Of a stretch of DNA of 64,000 nt, positions 50,931-63,500 are shown one piece after another. Under the pieces are notes generated by a model. That model made no database searches. It was not told the origin of the DNA and saw only the letters and a list, made by a program, of their open reading frames with translations. The stretch is from Sordaria brevicollis. Taxonomy: Eukaryota; Ascomycota; Sordariomycetes; Sordariales; Sordariaceae. The stretch spans positions 2,294,001 to 2,358,000 of the forward strand of contig JAUTDP010000001.1 of NCBI GenBank assembly GCA_033439795.1, written 5' to 3'. The stretch's first letter is position 1, and each line of letters opens with the position of its first letter. The position numbers were made by a program, and so were the translations under genes.

Positions 50931-52199
50931 ATTCTTAGGATAAATTAATAATAGGTATTATACAATTTTCTTCTTCTAATTCTCGTTATTAGCTATTCTT
51001 ACTATTCTAATTAATAGAGGAAGTTAGTATTATATAGTATGAGGTAACGAATAAGCCTAACCGTTTCCGGTTTAGTATAGGTATTACTACGTTAATAATA
51101 GATCGGGAAGGTAATATTAACGCTAGCGAGTGGGAGGATAAAGCGATTAGCGAGGAAGGATACGAAATAAGCGAATAGAATATTATTATAGCCTCCCTAT
51201 AAGGTTCGATATATAATAGCCGGTTAATTTAGTTAATTTTTTATAAGGTTTAATAAAAAGCTTCTTCGGTATCCAAGTATATAAGTCCTTCTTCCGGTAG
51301 CCAACGCCTTTATTAAAAAATAGTATTAGGAAATGGGTTTAGCCCGGTAGATAGGTAATATAGTTAGCTGGTTAGGTATAAGGCGTATACTATATCGGTC
51401 TAATTAGTAGCGGGGCTATTCCTAGGTACGAAGTACTCGGGGGTTGTGGGGCGCCTTGGTATTACTCAACCCCCTCTATAAAAGAAGGGGCGCAAAAATT
51501 CTAGGACAGTAAAATAATTTAGGACAATCCCCATACAAATCCCTATATAAATGACCTAATTTATACCTAATTACTATATTGAATATAGCTATTCTTATTA
51601 ATATAACGGTATTAAAAATTAATAGGATTACTAAATTAAGTAATTTATATATAAAATAATATATTCCAATCTTTTTTAAATTATTTCTATTATTCTAGTG
51701 CGGGCTCTAATATTAGCGTTGGCACTAGTACAGGTATAAGTATTAGTATAGATACCTCCCCTTATTATACCTCTTTGGGTAGTCCCTTCTTCAATATAAT
51801 TAAAATCTAATGTTTTATCTAAATACGAGGTCTAACGAGCTCCTCTATATATTACTTAATTATAAAGTATAAAGTCTCTTTAAATTTACGTAGTTTAAAT
51901 ATAAAAGAATATATTATAATTAGTATTAGTATTGAGGGATTAATAAATATTAGTACTAACGCTGGCGTAACGGGAGTATATTATTCGTTAGGTAATATTA
52001 TTTCTTTATCTTTATCCTCCCTTCCTTTTATAATATTACCTCTATCCCTATCCTCCTTATAAATTTTATTATATAATTAATTTAATATTTGGGTATTAAT
52101 TTTAATAATAATTTATAATACTATTTTTTAAATTATAGAAGGAATTGGTCAAATTAATTATATTTACGGTATAGGGGTCGATTAATTACTAAAATTAAC

Positions 52200-54100
52200 T
52201 TCGATATTTAATTTATTAAATAAATTAATAAATAAAGTAGAGGAATTGAAGGAGAAGGACGACGTTAATTATTTTAGTAATTTTTTACCTTAAGTATTAA
52301 CCTCCTATAAGGAAACTTCTTTTAATTTCTCCCTAATAAAAATATCTTTATTATTAAAGGGTACCTTATATATCCCTTTTCTTCGACCTTCTTTTTATAG
52401 TTTTCGAGGTAAATTTTCTATATAACCTTACTTTTATTACTTTTAATATTAATAATTTATTTATTATAGAGTTCTTTTTATATAATTTAATTATATTTTT
52501 TAATAGCTTTGAACTAGCGTTTCTAATCCTCTATTTATTCTTTACGCTAACGTTTAAAAGCTTATTCAATAAATTTTTTCTTAAAGAGACTTAATAATTC
52601 CCTTTCTTATAATACTTTATATACCCTCCTCCTTATACAACGGTCGAAATTGGCTTCCCTTTTACAATTTTATTTATTATATATTTTAATAATATTATAT
52701 ATAAATATAGCTTTATAGGCAATAATTAGCGTATTCGAATATTTATTTCGAGTAGAGGAATTAAATAAAAGTAAATAATAGTTATTAATATATATTATAA
52801 TTTCGATAGTATTAATAAAGCGCTTCTTTTATAATAATAAATTCGGGAATATTAAATTTAATTCTTTAAATTATTTAGCTTCTACTTATTAAAGGACCTT
52901 TTGCCTATTCGCTAACTATATTCTAATATTAGAAAATCTAGTAATAATATTGTACACGGTTATATTATAGTCGAAAATGCCTTATAAATTTAAGAATAAT
53001 ATAATTAATTATTATTATATATAATAAATATAGCTATAAGGTTATACTTTAAATTCTCGAATAAATATTACCCTATTAAATATATACTCCCCCCGCTATA
53101 TAAATTAACGAAGGATTTTTTAATAATACGCTTTAATAATAAAAAATACTCTAACGTCGAATAATTGTATAATATATATAAAATAAGGAAGAAGAACTAT
53201 AAGGATAATATTAAAGTTTTTAACGTAGTCTTTAACCTCTATATTATAATAGCTATTAAAACCGTCGATAATTAATATATAATAAATTAATTAAATACTA
53301 GGAAGGTTCCTCTTATTAACGCTAATATTATACTTTATTTACCGGCCGTTTTTATTACAATAATACTAATTTATACTAAACCAATCTTCAAAAGAAAGAT
53401 TAATCTTTTCGAAGGTAGGGGAGAATTCGTACGAATATTTATTAAAATATTTTAATTAATCGAGAATAAGGGCTATATTCGAGAAATTAATTAGTAATTT
53501 AATAAATTTAACGCTATCTTTTAGATTATTATAAATAAATTCTTTTATAGGATTAATTTTAAAAATAAAATATACTAGCAATCGATTGCCAAATACGCTC
53601 ACGCAAACTATTATAATATACAACTCTCGATTTACTATATCGTTAATTTCGATTTAATAAAAATAGTCAATTAATATTTACTCTTATATAAATTTATTAA
53701 TAAAATTATACTAATAAATAAAGCCGGCTATAATTAATTAATATTAATCGAAATTGAGAAACGTAGTACGTATTTACTACCTACTTTCTACCTTACTAAA
53801 TTTCTAAGTACAATTCTTTTTATACAATTATTAATAATATAACCGATTCTTACACCTATCTTATTATAATTTTAAACATCGCTTCGTTTAACTTTATACT
53901 CCTTAATAGAATTTTCGTATCAATTAAACTAATTATTAATAAATTCGTTATTTAATTCCTAAAACCGACAATATAAATTTATAGTTCGATAATTGGCTAT
54001 CTTTAATTTTAAATAATCCTTTAAAAACCACCTTAATTATTAACTATCGTAAGTAGCTAGAGCTCCCCGTATCCTATAAAGCTGATTTACCGCTATAATT
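52200..54100 (+). pseudogene. Pogo/Fot1-type DDE transposase remnant
   Basis: At 53738-53790 the plus strand reads IEIEKRSTYLLPT. This is followed (53777-53820) by bases that align, allowing two small deletions, to codons for LPAHSTHLLQPLDV, the conserved motif of DDE_1 (pogo/Tigger/Fot1) transposases. Upstream AGYN-LLIL sits where the AGYRLLILDGH motif with the second Asp is expected. The N-terminal DNA-binding domains could not be recognised through the mutations, and the limits given are approximate. Confidence 0.55.
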
Positions 54101-54181
54101 ATTATTTCGTATATTATTAGGAATTATCTTTTAAAATAGAAAATAACGTACGCGACTACAATATCTTCCTTAATATTAATT

Positions 54182-54980
54182 GAAACGCCCATCCTTCCGC
54201 ATTGAATGTGGAGCTGCGCCGGGCCCGCCCATCCCGAAACCCCGAAATTCTCGAATAAAAGTCGTATTATAGGCCCGCGTAGCGAATTTTAAAGAAAGAG
54301 CGGCGGTTTTATCTATACTAGTATAAAATATATTAATTATAAATTATCGGGATATTTTAGTATTTTAAAAACGGAAAAACCAATAGAGTTCGAAATACCG
54401 TACGAGAGAAAAAGTATTATAATTGAGATGCACTTTCAACCGTCAACGTCGCGGACTCAAAAAAAGTACCGTTATATTTGTTAAATTATTCCGGATAGAA
54501 TAGTACCGATTGCATTAGATTCCGACGGGTGGTTATTGAGAAAAATGAGAAAAAAGATTGGAAAATACTTTTACGCTACAATTTGCGCACGGGAACGACG
54601 AAATTGTTAGTACCGGTTATGGGAATAACGGCGGTTATAGGACCCCGGCCAAAAATTATTAATAGACTTAGAAAAAAAAATTCTAGAAAAATTTTAAAAA
54701 ATTACTAAGTTTTTTTCTAAAGCCTATAACCCTAACCTAGGAATATAAGGGGTATTAAAATGTAGAACGGAAGAAGCTAAATAAAATATACCCCCTTAAT
54801 TTTTTCTATACCCCTGGTAGGGAGTGTAAAACGACTTTGAAAAAATTTAACGGATAGGTAGAAGAAAAAAATTCAAAAAAAAAATTCGAAAAAAAATCTA
54901 GAAAAATTCGGGGAAGGAGGAAGGGTATGGGCGTTTCATTATCTTCGCTAGGCATATAAGGCTCCGGCCAGGGAAACACT
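54182..54980 (+). mobile_element. Family B inverted-repeat element, copy 1 (in X)
   Basis: It starts GAAACGCCCATCC and is flanked by ATT (54179-54181 and 54981-54983). The inverted repeat GGGTATGGGCGTTTC ends at 54937 and is itself followed by ATT, then a 40-bp tail (ATCTTCGCTAGGCATATAAG...GGAAACACT) to 54980. Copy 2 (59393-60190, inverted) has the identical arrangement. No coding capacity. RIP is light here. Confidence 0.75.
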
Positions 54981-55972
54981 ATTTTTAATATACGTAAGCG
55001 ACCCTACGATTAAAAAGATATAGTAGGCAATTTAATATTTCGTAATACCTTCGTATAGTAGGCAATCGAATTGCGAAACTCTTTAGTACGAGTAAATACT
55101 TATCTAATTAAGAGGGGCTTCCTACGATTACGACTATTATAATATATATAAGCACTAATAAAATTAGCGGATTCGAATATAGAATAGTCGATTAATATTA
55201 TAAAAACGGTTAATTTATATTATTATATAGATAAATAAAATCCCTTTACTAATTGCAATAGGAAAATTTAGTTTTTACATTATTACGATGCGAAACGAAG
55301 TGCGGGTATTATCCGGATTTACGATATTAAAGAGCGATTTTGCATAGCGTTAATAGGGAAATTTGCATGGGAGGAATCGGCACTATCCTAAATTATTTTA
55401 CTATCCTAGAATTTTTGCGCCCCCTCTTTTACAGAGGGGGTTGAGCAATACTAAGGCGCCCCACAACCCCCGAATAATTCTACGGATCGTATACGTATAT
55501 AATACGTTAGATAATTCCGCTTAGTAGGTTTACCCGTATAAAGTATTTCGGCTTCCTAAATTCAACCCGTAGCTAATAATTAATAGCGAATAAATTCTCT
55601 ACCGTTTAATTATAACGAATATACATAAACTATAGACTTATTTAATAACGTTAATTATATTCTAAGGATTATTTTTTATAATAGAAATTACCGTTGGGGA
55701 TTTAGTACGTAGATTCTTTCTCCTAATTAAAAATTAATAAAAGTTTAATTCCGATAACGTATATAAGAGGAACGCTAGAAGAAGTTGACCTAAAACGAGA
55801 ATTTTTTTAATAATATCGCTTGGTTACTAGCCGATTTTATATTGCCTATTAAGTACGAGAGGAAGATTTACTTCCTAGGTTATAAAAACTTTACTTTCTA
55901 AAATTTCTACGGTAAAATCATTTAGATAATTGAAAGATATAGGGAGATCATTGTCCCCGCGAATGTGGCAGT

Positions 55973-57225
55973 TTATTTGATTCGGAGGAAGTGGAAATAT
56001 ACGGTTATAATGCCGTTGTCGTTAATGTTAGAGTGAATGCCGTTGGGGTTTAGGGGTGCGAAGAGTCGTTCTAAGATTTCGAGCCTTTGTAGGAATTCGA
56101 GTCGGAGACGTAGGGTATTGTAGTGTAATTCGTCGGTCGTATGTATTTTTATTGTAATATAGTCCGTTGTATTGGTTAGCCCGGCCGTTTCTCTCTCCTA
56201 TATTCATAGTTAGTTCGTATCGATTATTTTATAAAGTTACGAGCCGAATATTAATGTAGTAATTGCGTAATACGCACTTTGGAGGTTATAACGGCCGTCG
56301 TTGCCTATATAGGTACCTTTATAGTTAGTTTACCCCGCTAATACGCGGTTATTTTATTCCTTCCGGGTATATATTTACTATTATAGCCCGATTCTTGTAT
56401 CCGGTAACCCGCGGGGAATAGGACCTTTTTAAAAAGGTTGACGTCCTTGATATTTATATATAGGAAATAATCTTCCCTATTTACGGAAGGAAAGCCTATT
56501 TATACTAATCCGGTCGTCGTCCGAATTAAAAACTGGATATTTTCACATTTAGTTAGAGCTTTGCGAATAGCTTTATAAATACCGATAGTAAATTAAATAT
56601 AGACGGTATTTAAGTACGGTCTATTAAAGCGTTATAATTTAGGGTCGTTAATTATAGTATTAGGGCCGCTGTTTATAGCCGTCGCCGTTTTTGGTATTGT
56701 AGGGAAGAAGGCGTAGATTAGCTTTTGGAAGGTTATATTACCTTCAATAACGCGGGAGATTCCCGTTAGGAACGTTCTTACGCAAGTAGAGGCTTCTAAT
56801 AGGTGTATTCAATTGACGCGGCAGGCGTTAACGCGCTTCTCTATATAATATAAATAGAAGCCCCCCGGGTCGTCAATATTAACGTCCGGACTTAAATAGA
56901 ATAATAATAAAGATATTTATTAATCGTTAACGAGCCCCTCACGCATTACTACGCTATACTCGTAATTATACGCATTAATAATAACTATAATTCGTTCTAT
57001 TTAAATTTATCCTAAATTCCAATTAATATTATACGAACGTTAATACTACGTACTAATCGTACGCGTTAAAAGTACGCGTCGTTTTAATAGCTATTTAATT
57101 GCTATTATTATCCCTATATCGATTTATATCGGAAGTGTAATTACATTATTAATAATACGAGTAAAACGGCCGTTAAGAGTATTTATCGTACGTTGCCAGC
57201 CCTAAAGCCTTCGTTAATTATTTAA
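55973..57225 (-). pseudogene. Gene W: unidentified spliced gene, strand-asymmetric RIP
   Basis: Exon 1 runs leftward from about 57225 to 56278 in one frame (at least 56881-56278 without frameshift). Intron 56277-56198 is followed in phase by exon 2 (56197-55973, 75 codons, no stop) ending in TAA. Segments: NTLNGRFTRIINNVITL, KQLLKRRVLLTRT, NIDDPGGFYLYYIEKRVNA, STCVRTFLTGISRVIEGN, IGFPSVNREDYFLYINIKDV and, in exon 2, HYNTLRLRLEFLQRLEIL. Only about six stops fall in the 56278-56881 part. The start codon is not identified. An overlapping plus-strand frame is also continuous but has about three times as many stops and an antisense-like hydrophobic composition. The protein family is not recognised. 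Confidence 0.55.
56198..56277 (-). other. Spliceosomal intron of gene W (80 nt)
   Basis: On the minus strand: donor GTGCGT, branch-point-like ACTAAC 17 bases from the end, acceptor ATAG. It falls between codons (TCC AAA | GAG AGA), and both flanking frames are open, which a chance match would rarely give. Confidence 0.65.
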
Positions 57226-58480
57226 AAACCTATTATTAAAATAATAATAATAAATATTAGGCGATTAAATTCTTTATTAATAAGAGGTATCGTACCTTCC
57301 CTTAAAATTAATATTAAATATCGAATAATTAAATTCCTATCCTTATTAATAGGAGGTATTATATTTTTTTTAATTAATAATGTTCTTAACCCGCTTTTCT
57401 TCTTCGTCTTTTACTAATTTATTAAATAGTTTAATTGGGCGATTTTATTACCCCGCTAATCCCCCTCCCCTATTTTATTAAACTTTTCTTCCTCTATTAA
57501 TTAATTTTGGTATTTTTTTTTAACCGTTAATAATACTATATATTTTAGAAATATAAATCCTTATACGCCATTTCGCTTAATACCGCGATTATTATATTTA
57601 ATATTTTATCGATATTGATTTATTATTTATCCTTCCTTTTAATATTTATATAAGATTTATTTTAAATTTTTTTATTAACGATTAAATATATTTAATTACA
57701 GTAATAAAATAATAAAGCCCTAATTAATAATTCGATACCCGTTGGATAACCGATTTTAATTAATTAATTATAAATTTTCGGTAAGTAGTAGTATTTATCG
57801 AGAAGAGGCGTCTTTAATAATTCGCCGGCCTATTTCGAATACCCGTATAATAAGTAATTAATTAAAAAATTGAAGTCTTTAACGCCCCGAATAAGTAATA
57901 TTTTATATTCCGCCTTAATTAACCTATAATTAATAATTTTTTATAAAACGATTTTAAATTTAAATAAATTCCCCGCGGTTATTAATTTATTATCCGTAAT
58001 ATTTTATAGTAATTTATAATTTTCTTATAAGTATTTAATAATTAAGTATTTTAATTACTCTTTAATTTATTTTTTAAAGATTATCCGCCTTCTTTTATTA
58101 AACGGCCTAAAATTATTACCCTTTATTTATTAATAAATTCTACCTAATAATCGTTAAATTGAACCGAACCGTAAAACGACCTAGCCTAGTTTTTATTTAT
58201 TAACGCTACTTTTAAAAGAAGATTATAATTAGTACCGTTTAGGGCATTTGTAAATAATCGCTTATTAATTCTTTTAAAAGAATTTAATATTAGCCCGCCG
58301 ATAAATTAACCGTTAATATTTTAATTATTAATTATTTCGGTAAATTAATTATTAATAATTTAATTATTAATTATTCCGATAAATTAACCGTTAATACCCT
58401 AATTATTAATTATTTCGGTAGATTAACTATTAATATTTTAATTATTAATCGTCTAATCGTTAATTATATAATAATAATTT
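57226..58480. other. RIP-mutated DNA with a 40-bp tandem repeat
   Basis: AT-rich mutated sequence between gene W and the gag of element K. No LTR of K was recognised. Two similar ~45-bp blocks (around 57262-57295 and 57318-57352) look like a diverged direct repeat. Confidence 0.45.
58297..58452. repeat. Four tandem units of 38-40 bp
   Basis: Units begin at 58297, 58337, 58375 and 58415, each reading [C/G]GGTAAATTAA-CC/TT-GTTAATATT then TTAATTATTAATTATT. Differences are mostly C/T and G/A, so the array was hit by RIP after it formed. Confidence 0.7.
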
Positions 58481-58499
58481 ACAATAGGCATTTTTTAAT

Positions 58500-60500
58500 A
58501 GTCCGGTATAGGCTTTAAGGAATTCTTATTTAAAATTTAAAGATTGTCGATAAATTTTATAACGGTTATAACGGATATAATAAAGAATCTTTCTAATATT
58601 AATAATCCTATCTTAATATTTAAAATTACTTAAATTAATTATTTTAACCCCGAAGTCGAAATTTAAAATTATAATTTAATAGCTACAATTGGTAGCAACG
58701 TTTATTATAAAGATATTATTATTTTCTAGGACGTTATAATAATTAATACTAATAATGATAGTAAAAAAGATTTTATTAAGAAGAACCTATACTAATTCCT
58801 CCGTAGTATAATTTAATAATAATATATTACTTAAATCTCCGAAGAGGAACGTTAAGAACTCTATAAGGATTTCGGCAATTGGAAGACTACTTTATTTTTA
58901 TTATTCGGTATAAATTTAATAGAAGCGGTAATTAAATTAGCGGTATATATTTTCTTATACAACGATTTTATTAATAGGAAATCGTTCCGAATTTACATTA
59001 CGGTTTGTATATAATATATAAAAACGTTTAGTATAATTTTTAACGAATAATTTAAAATTTAAATTTTTATCAGTATATATCCTAGCCTTTAATAAATATA
59101 CCCTTAATCTATAAATGCTTATAAATTCTATAAATAAATTAATACGGCCGAATTAATAATTAAAATATATACCGATTTATTGAATTATAAATTTTATATA
59201 ATTATATTAAATATATTTACCGTAATAATTATTAATATAATTAAAACTATCGAAGTTAATTACGTGGCCGTTAACGACGGCTTTAACGCCTTTATAAATT
59301 ATAATTTTAATTACTCGAAGAATAAGGATAAAAATAAACGAAAAAAAATAGGTAAAAATAGAAATAAGGATAGAAATAGAGATAGAAAAAATAGTGTTTC
59401 CCTAGCCGGAGCCTTATATGCCCAGCGAAGACAATGAAACGCCCATACCCTTCCTCCTTCCCCGAATTTTTCTAGATTTTTTTTCGAATTTTTTTTTGAA
59501 TTTTTTTCTTCTACCTATCCGTTAAATTTTTTCAAAGTCGTTTTACACCCCCTACCAGGGGTATAAAAAAAATTAAGGGGGTGTATTTTATTTAGTTTCT
59601 TCCGCTCTATATTCTAATACCCCTTATATTCCCGGGTTAGGGTTATAGGCCTTAGAAAAAAACTTAGCGATTTTTCAAAATTTTTTTGGAATTTTTTTTT
59701 CTAAATCTATTAATAATTTTTAGCCGGGGTCTTGTAATTGCCGTTATTCCCGTAACCGGTATTAATAATTTCGTCGTTCCTACGCGCAAACCGCGGCGTA
59801 AAAGCATTTTCCAATCTTTTTTCTTATTTTTCTTAATAACTACCCGTCGGAATTTAATACAATCGATACTATTTTATCCGGAGTAATTTAACAAATATAA
59901 TAATACTTTTTTTAAATCTACGACGTTAACGGTTAAAGGTATATTTTAATTATAATACTTTTTCTCTCGTACGGTATTTCGAACTCTATTAATTTTTCCG
60001 TTTTTAGAATATTAAAGTATTTTAATAATTTATAATTAATATATTCTATATTAGTATAGATAAAACCGCCGTTCCTTCCTTAAAGTTCGCTACGCAGGCC
60101 TATAGTATAACTTCCGTTCGAGAATTTCGGGGTTTCGGGATGGGCGGGCCCGGCGTAGCTCTACGTTTAATACGGAAGGATGGGCGTTTTAATAAAAGTA
60201 GAAATAGGAACAAAAGTAGAAATAAATATAAAAAGGGTTTTAATAAAGGAAGTAAAAATAATTAAAAAAAGAATAAATATCGTTATAGAAATATAATTTA
60301 GAAGTCGGAGCGCCCGTTAAAAAAATATATAAAGTTTTATAGGAAGAATTATTACAAATAAGTAAAACCGCGCAAAGGAGTAAATAATTATATAATAATA
60401 AAATTTATTAAGGAGAATAATAACGATAAAAAGGAATTAGAAGATTATTTAAAAGAATAAGGTTATATTTTTAATAAAAGAGTATTAAAAGAGGAAGAAG
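58500..60500 (+). pseudogene. gag: Gypsy K gag, interrupted by family B copy 2
   Basis: The plus-strand frame includes RQELYKDFGNWKTTLFLLFG near 58850, a capsid-like stretch as in fungal gypsy gags. It leads into a very basic linker (KNRNKDRNRDRKN) at 59330-59392. Family B interrupts it. Removing 59393-60190 and one AAT joins GAT AGA AAA AAT with AAA AGT AGA in frame. The basic region continues (SRNRNKSRNKYKK) and is followed by an acidic segment (KEEEEFIYNPEE) near 60490. Stops are TAA/TAG. Confidence 0.7.
59393..60190 (-). mobile_element. Family B inverted-repeat element, copy 2 (in gypsy K gag)
   Basis: It is 798 bp, aligning end to end (inverted) with 54182-54980. It is flanked by AAT (59390-59392 and 60191-60193), the complement of the ATT flanking copy 1. 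The terminal GAAACGCCC is mutated to AAAACGCCC here. The internal AAT at 59433-59435 marks the shorter, inverted-repeat-defined end. Plus-strand open frames over it (59180-59437 and 59686-59886) are not genes. Confidence 0.8.
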
Positions 60501-60549
60501 AATTTATTTATAACCCCGAGGAGGTTAATAATATATTTACATTTATTTA

Positions 60550-63500
60550 TTCGTCGGCCGTAACGGTTAAATCTCTATATATTTATTAGAAATATAATAA
60601 CGCTTTTAAAAACCGTAAATCTTTAATAGCCTATATTTTATTAAATATTTATAACCCGTTACTATTAAACAAAAAGGCGCTAAGTAAAAATTTTATACCG
60701 GCCCTATTAAAATTAAAGATAAATAATATTATTTATATACAACCGATTCCTCCGTTAAATAATAATTATATTAAGAAAAATTTATATTATAAAATTAAAA
60801 TTAAAATTAATACGGAAATAGATTTAAATATATATCGATTTAAATTATTCCATAATAATAATCGATAAACGTTTTTTTAAAAAGTATTAGCTAGAAGTAA
60901 AAGTTATTAAAACCCCTCTACGGTTAATAAATAGAATTGGTAAAAGTAAAATTACAATTAATAAATAAATCGACGTTACGTTTTATATCCCGGGAATAGT
61001 AAATAGAATCGAAGTCCTAGAATAATTTATAATTACAACGTAATTAATAGTTAATTTAAGCCCAAATATACTCTTAAATATAAACTTTCTAAATCCTAAT
61101 TATATAATTATTAATTACCCCCGGTAAACTATTACCTTAGAATTATATAAAGATTTAATTTTCTTATTCGAATATATATTAAAATTAATCCTTATCTGCC
61201 GGCGCGTAGTAATTATAATTAAAACCGTTATCCTACCGCGTTTAATAATATAAATTTTAATTAATTATTATAATTTACCTTAAATAAACGTTAATAAATC
61301 CCCCTAAAAATACATATTTTATAAAACTATTAATAATATTATTGATTAATTAGTATATACCAAATCCGTTAAAATAATCATAATTTTAAATATATTTAAT
61401 ATATATAAAATTATTAATTGTAAAAAGAAAATCGATATTATTAAAGATTTTAAAGACGATGGGTATATATTTGCGAAATAGGAGAAAATAGGCCTTATTA
61501 ATTTAATTACTAAAATGATTATTATGGAAAGTTTTATTTTTAACGAGGTTATTAATAAATTAATTAAAATCGATAAAAATAACGTTTACGCCGTATTTAA
61601 TAAAATATTTAAAGCGGATAATTTTAAAATTGAAAATTTAATATTAAAACCGGAAGAAAAAGAATTAAAATGCATTAACTTAATAACTAAATTAGTAAAG
61701 TTAAAAGTATATCGAAAAATAAAAATTAAATTATTCCCGTTAAAGTAAATTAAATTTAATAAATTTACCGTTAAATTAATAAAAATAGAGAAAACGGCCG
61801 GATTAGAAATATTCCTTATCTTTAGAAGCGTTATTAACGGTAACCCGAAAGCGGATTTAAAATTTATTAACTTAAACGATTTGCCCGGTAAATTATTACC
61901 TAAAATATTCAATAGGTATAAAGAATTTAATATCGGCCGTTTGAACGGTATTTCTATTATTATAATTAAAATTAGGATCTATATTATAAATATTAATTAT
62001 AAACTAACGAAGTAATTAAAGAAAATTATTAATAGGTTTAAATATTAGAATAGAAAAAGTATAATAAAGATAAATGAAAATAAATATTTAAAGATTAATT
62101 TAATTAAAAGTTAATAGAAGGAAAAAGTAGGAATAAAGCCGTATAAATTAGGATTAGAGGAGTAGAAAATAATCGATAAAATATTTAATAAATTAAAAAA
62201 TTAAAGAAAATTATTATTTATAAAGTATTTTACTCCTTTCGGCTACCCGGTATTTATCGTTTAGAAAATAATTAATAAAGTAAAGAAAGGCCGAATAATA
62301 GTCGGTTCACGAACGTTAAATAGAATAACGATTTTTAATATTTATTCCCTCCTTAATTAGGATAAGATTATTAACGCCCTAATTGGTTATATATTTTTTA
62401 CGGCTTTTAACGTTTCGTCGTTTTTTTATTAATTCCCGGTTTAGTTTTAGTATTAGAATTCTATAATTTTAATAATATATCGGGGATTGGAAATTAATTT
62501 AATCCTTTTTATAGGTTTTAAAAACTCCCCTTCGTATATTTAAAAATTTATAAATAAACGTTTAGCGAAGTTCCGTTTTTTTTACCGCGTATATATTAAT
62601 AATATTATTATTTTTAATAAGATAGTAAAGGAGTATATTAAATACGTACGTAAAATATTAATTATATTTTAGGTAATAAATTTAAATATTAACCCGTAGA
62701 AATTATTTTTCGGTTTCCCTTTTATAAGATTCTTAAATTTTTATATTAATAGACTAAGTTTTTTAATAATTATAAATAAGGTAAAAGTATTAATAAAGTT
62801 TAAAATATTAATTACTTTTAATAATTTCGAAATATATTTAAATTTAATAGATTTTTTACGTCGCTTCGTCTTTTTTTATAAATAGAAAGTAGAACGCTTT
62901 AAAAATTATAAAATAATTATATTAAAGACCGGGCGCGAAAATAGAATATTACCCTAAGGTAAATCGAAGGTAATAAAAAAAAATTATACTTTTAAAGTTA
63001 AATTCGTCCTAACGAATTATAAAAAGGAAGTTTTTATTATTTTGTAAAATTATTTAATTAAAACAGTATATTTAATTTATTAGAATTTAAATTATATAAC
63101 CTTCGTTTAAATCGATGCGTTAAAAAGAAGTATAAATATAATTACTTTTTATATTAAAAATATTATATTTAATTAAAATTAAAAAACTATCCTTATTGAT
63201 AAAATATAATTAATCTTATATATTAGCCGGAAATTTACTAAAACCGAATAGACGTATTAGCCAATTAAAATAGAAATAATTGGCCTAATTTAAATAATAA
63301 GGAAATCAAAATTATAATTCTAATTATCAAAATTTTTAATTATAATTCTTATTAATTATAAGGCTATTCCGAATATTATACGCTAAACCTCTTTCGAAAT
63401 AATTAATATTAATATATTTAACCTGCGTTTTATAATAGTATTAATTATACTAACCTAATTTAGATTAAACGTATATTATATCCCCGGTAAGATGAATTAC

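Larger units (their letters stand above)
51436..55474 (+). mobile_element. Pogo/Fot1-like DNA transposon X (4039 bp with nested family B)
   Basis: About 92-bp terminal inverted repeats begin [C/T]TCGGGGGTTGTGGGGCGCC (51436-51527 and 55383-55474) and are flanked by TA on both sides (51434-51435 and 55475-55476). Removing the element plus one TA restores gene Y. A degraded DDE transposase lies inside. Family B copy 1 (54182-54980) is a later insertion. Without it X is about 3.2 kb, long for Fot1-type elements. Confidence 0.8.
51014..55933 (+). pseudogene. Gene Y: unidentified gene split by transposon X
   Basis: A frame runs from 51014 (ATA, probably a mutated ATG, then GAG GAA GTT) to 51433 with only TAA/TAG stops. 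After removing X and one TA it resumes at 55477 in the same frame to a TGA at 55931-55933, about 290 codons in all. Segments: NKPNRFRFSIGITTLIIDRE, NINASEWEDKAISEEGYEIS, KIVLGNGFSPVDR, RFTRIKYFGFLNSTRS, TYIRGTLEEVDLKREFF and VREEDLLPRL. The first TGA in frame is taken as the true stop because all other stops are explained by CAA/CAG mutation. It is soluble-looking, acidic/basic balanced, with no signal peptide seen. The family is not recognised. Gene W converges on it with a 39-bp gap. Confidence 0.55.

Noticed and set aside
55973..56900. Continuation of gene Y through this region on the plus strand
   Set aside because: The frame is continuous but has about three times more stops than the minus frame, a hydrophobic antisense-like composition, and a TGA at 55931 that fits a real end. 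Gene W with its intron explains the region better.
59686..59886. 66-codon plus-strand open frame
   Set aside because: It lies within family B copy 2; the same element at 54182-54980 does not conserve it as a coding unit.
61586..61912. Overlapping open frames on both strands (61515-61748 plus, 61586-61912 minus)
   Set aside because: The plus frame is just a stop-free piece of the gypsy K pol, and the minus frame is its shadow.
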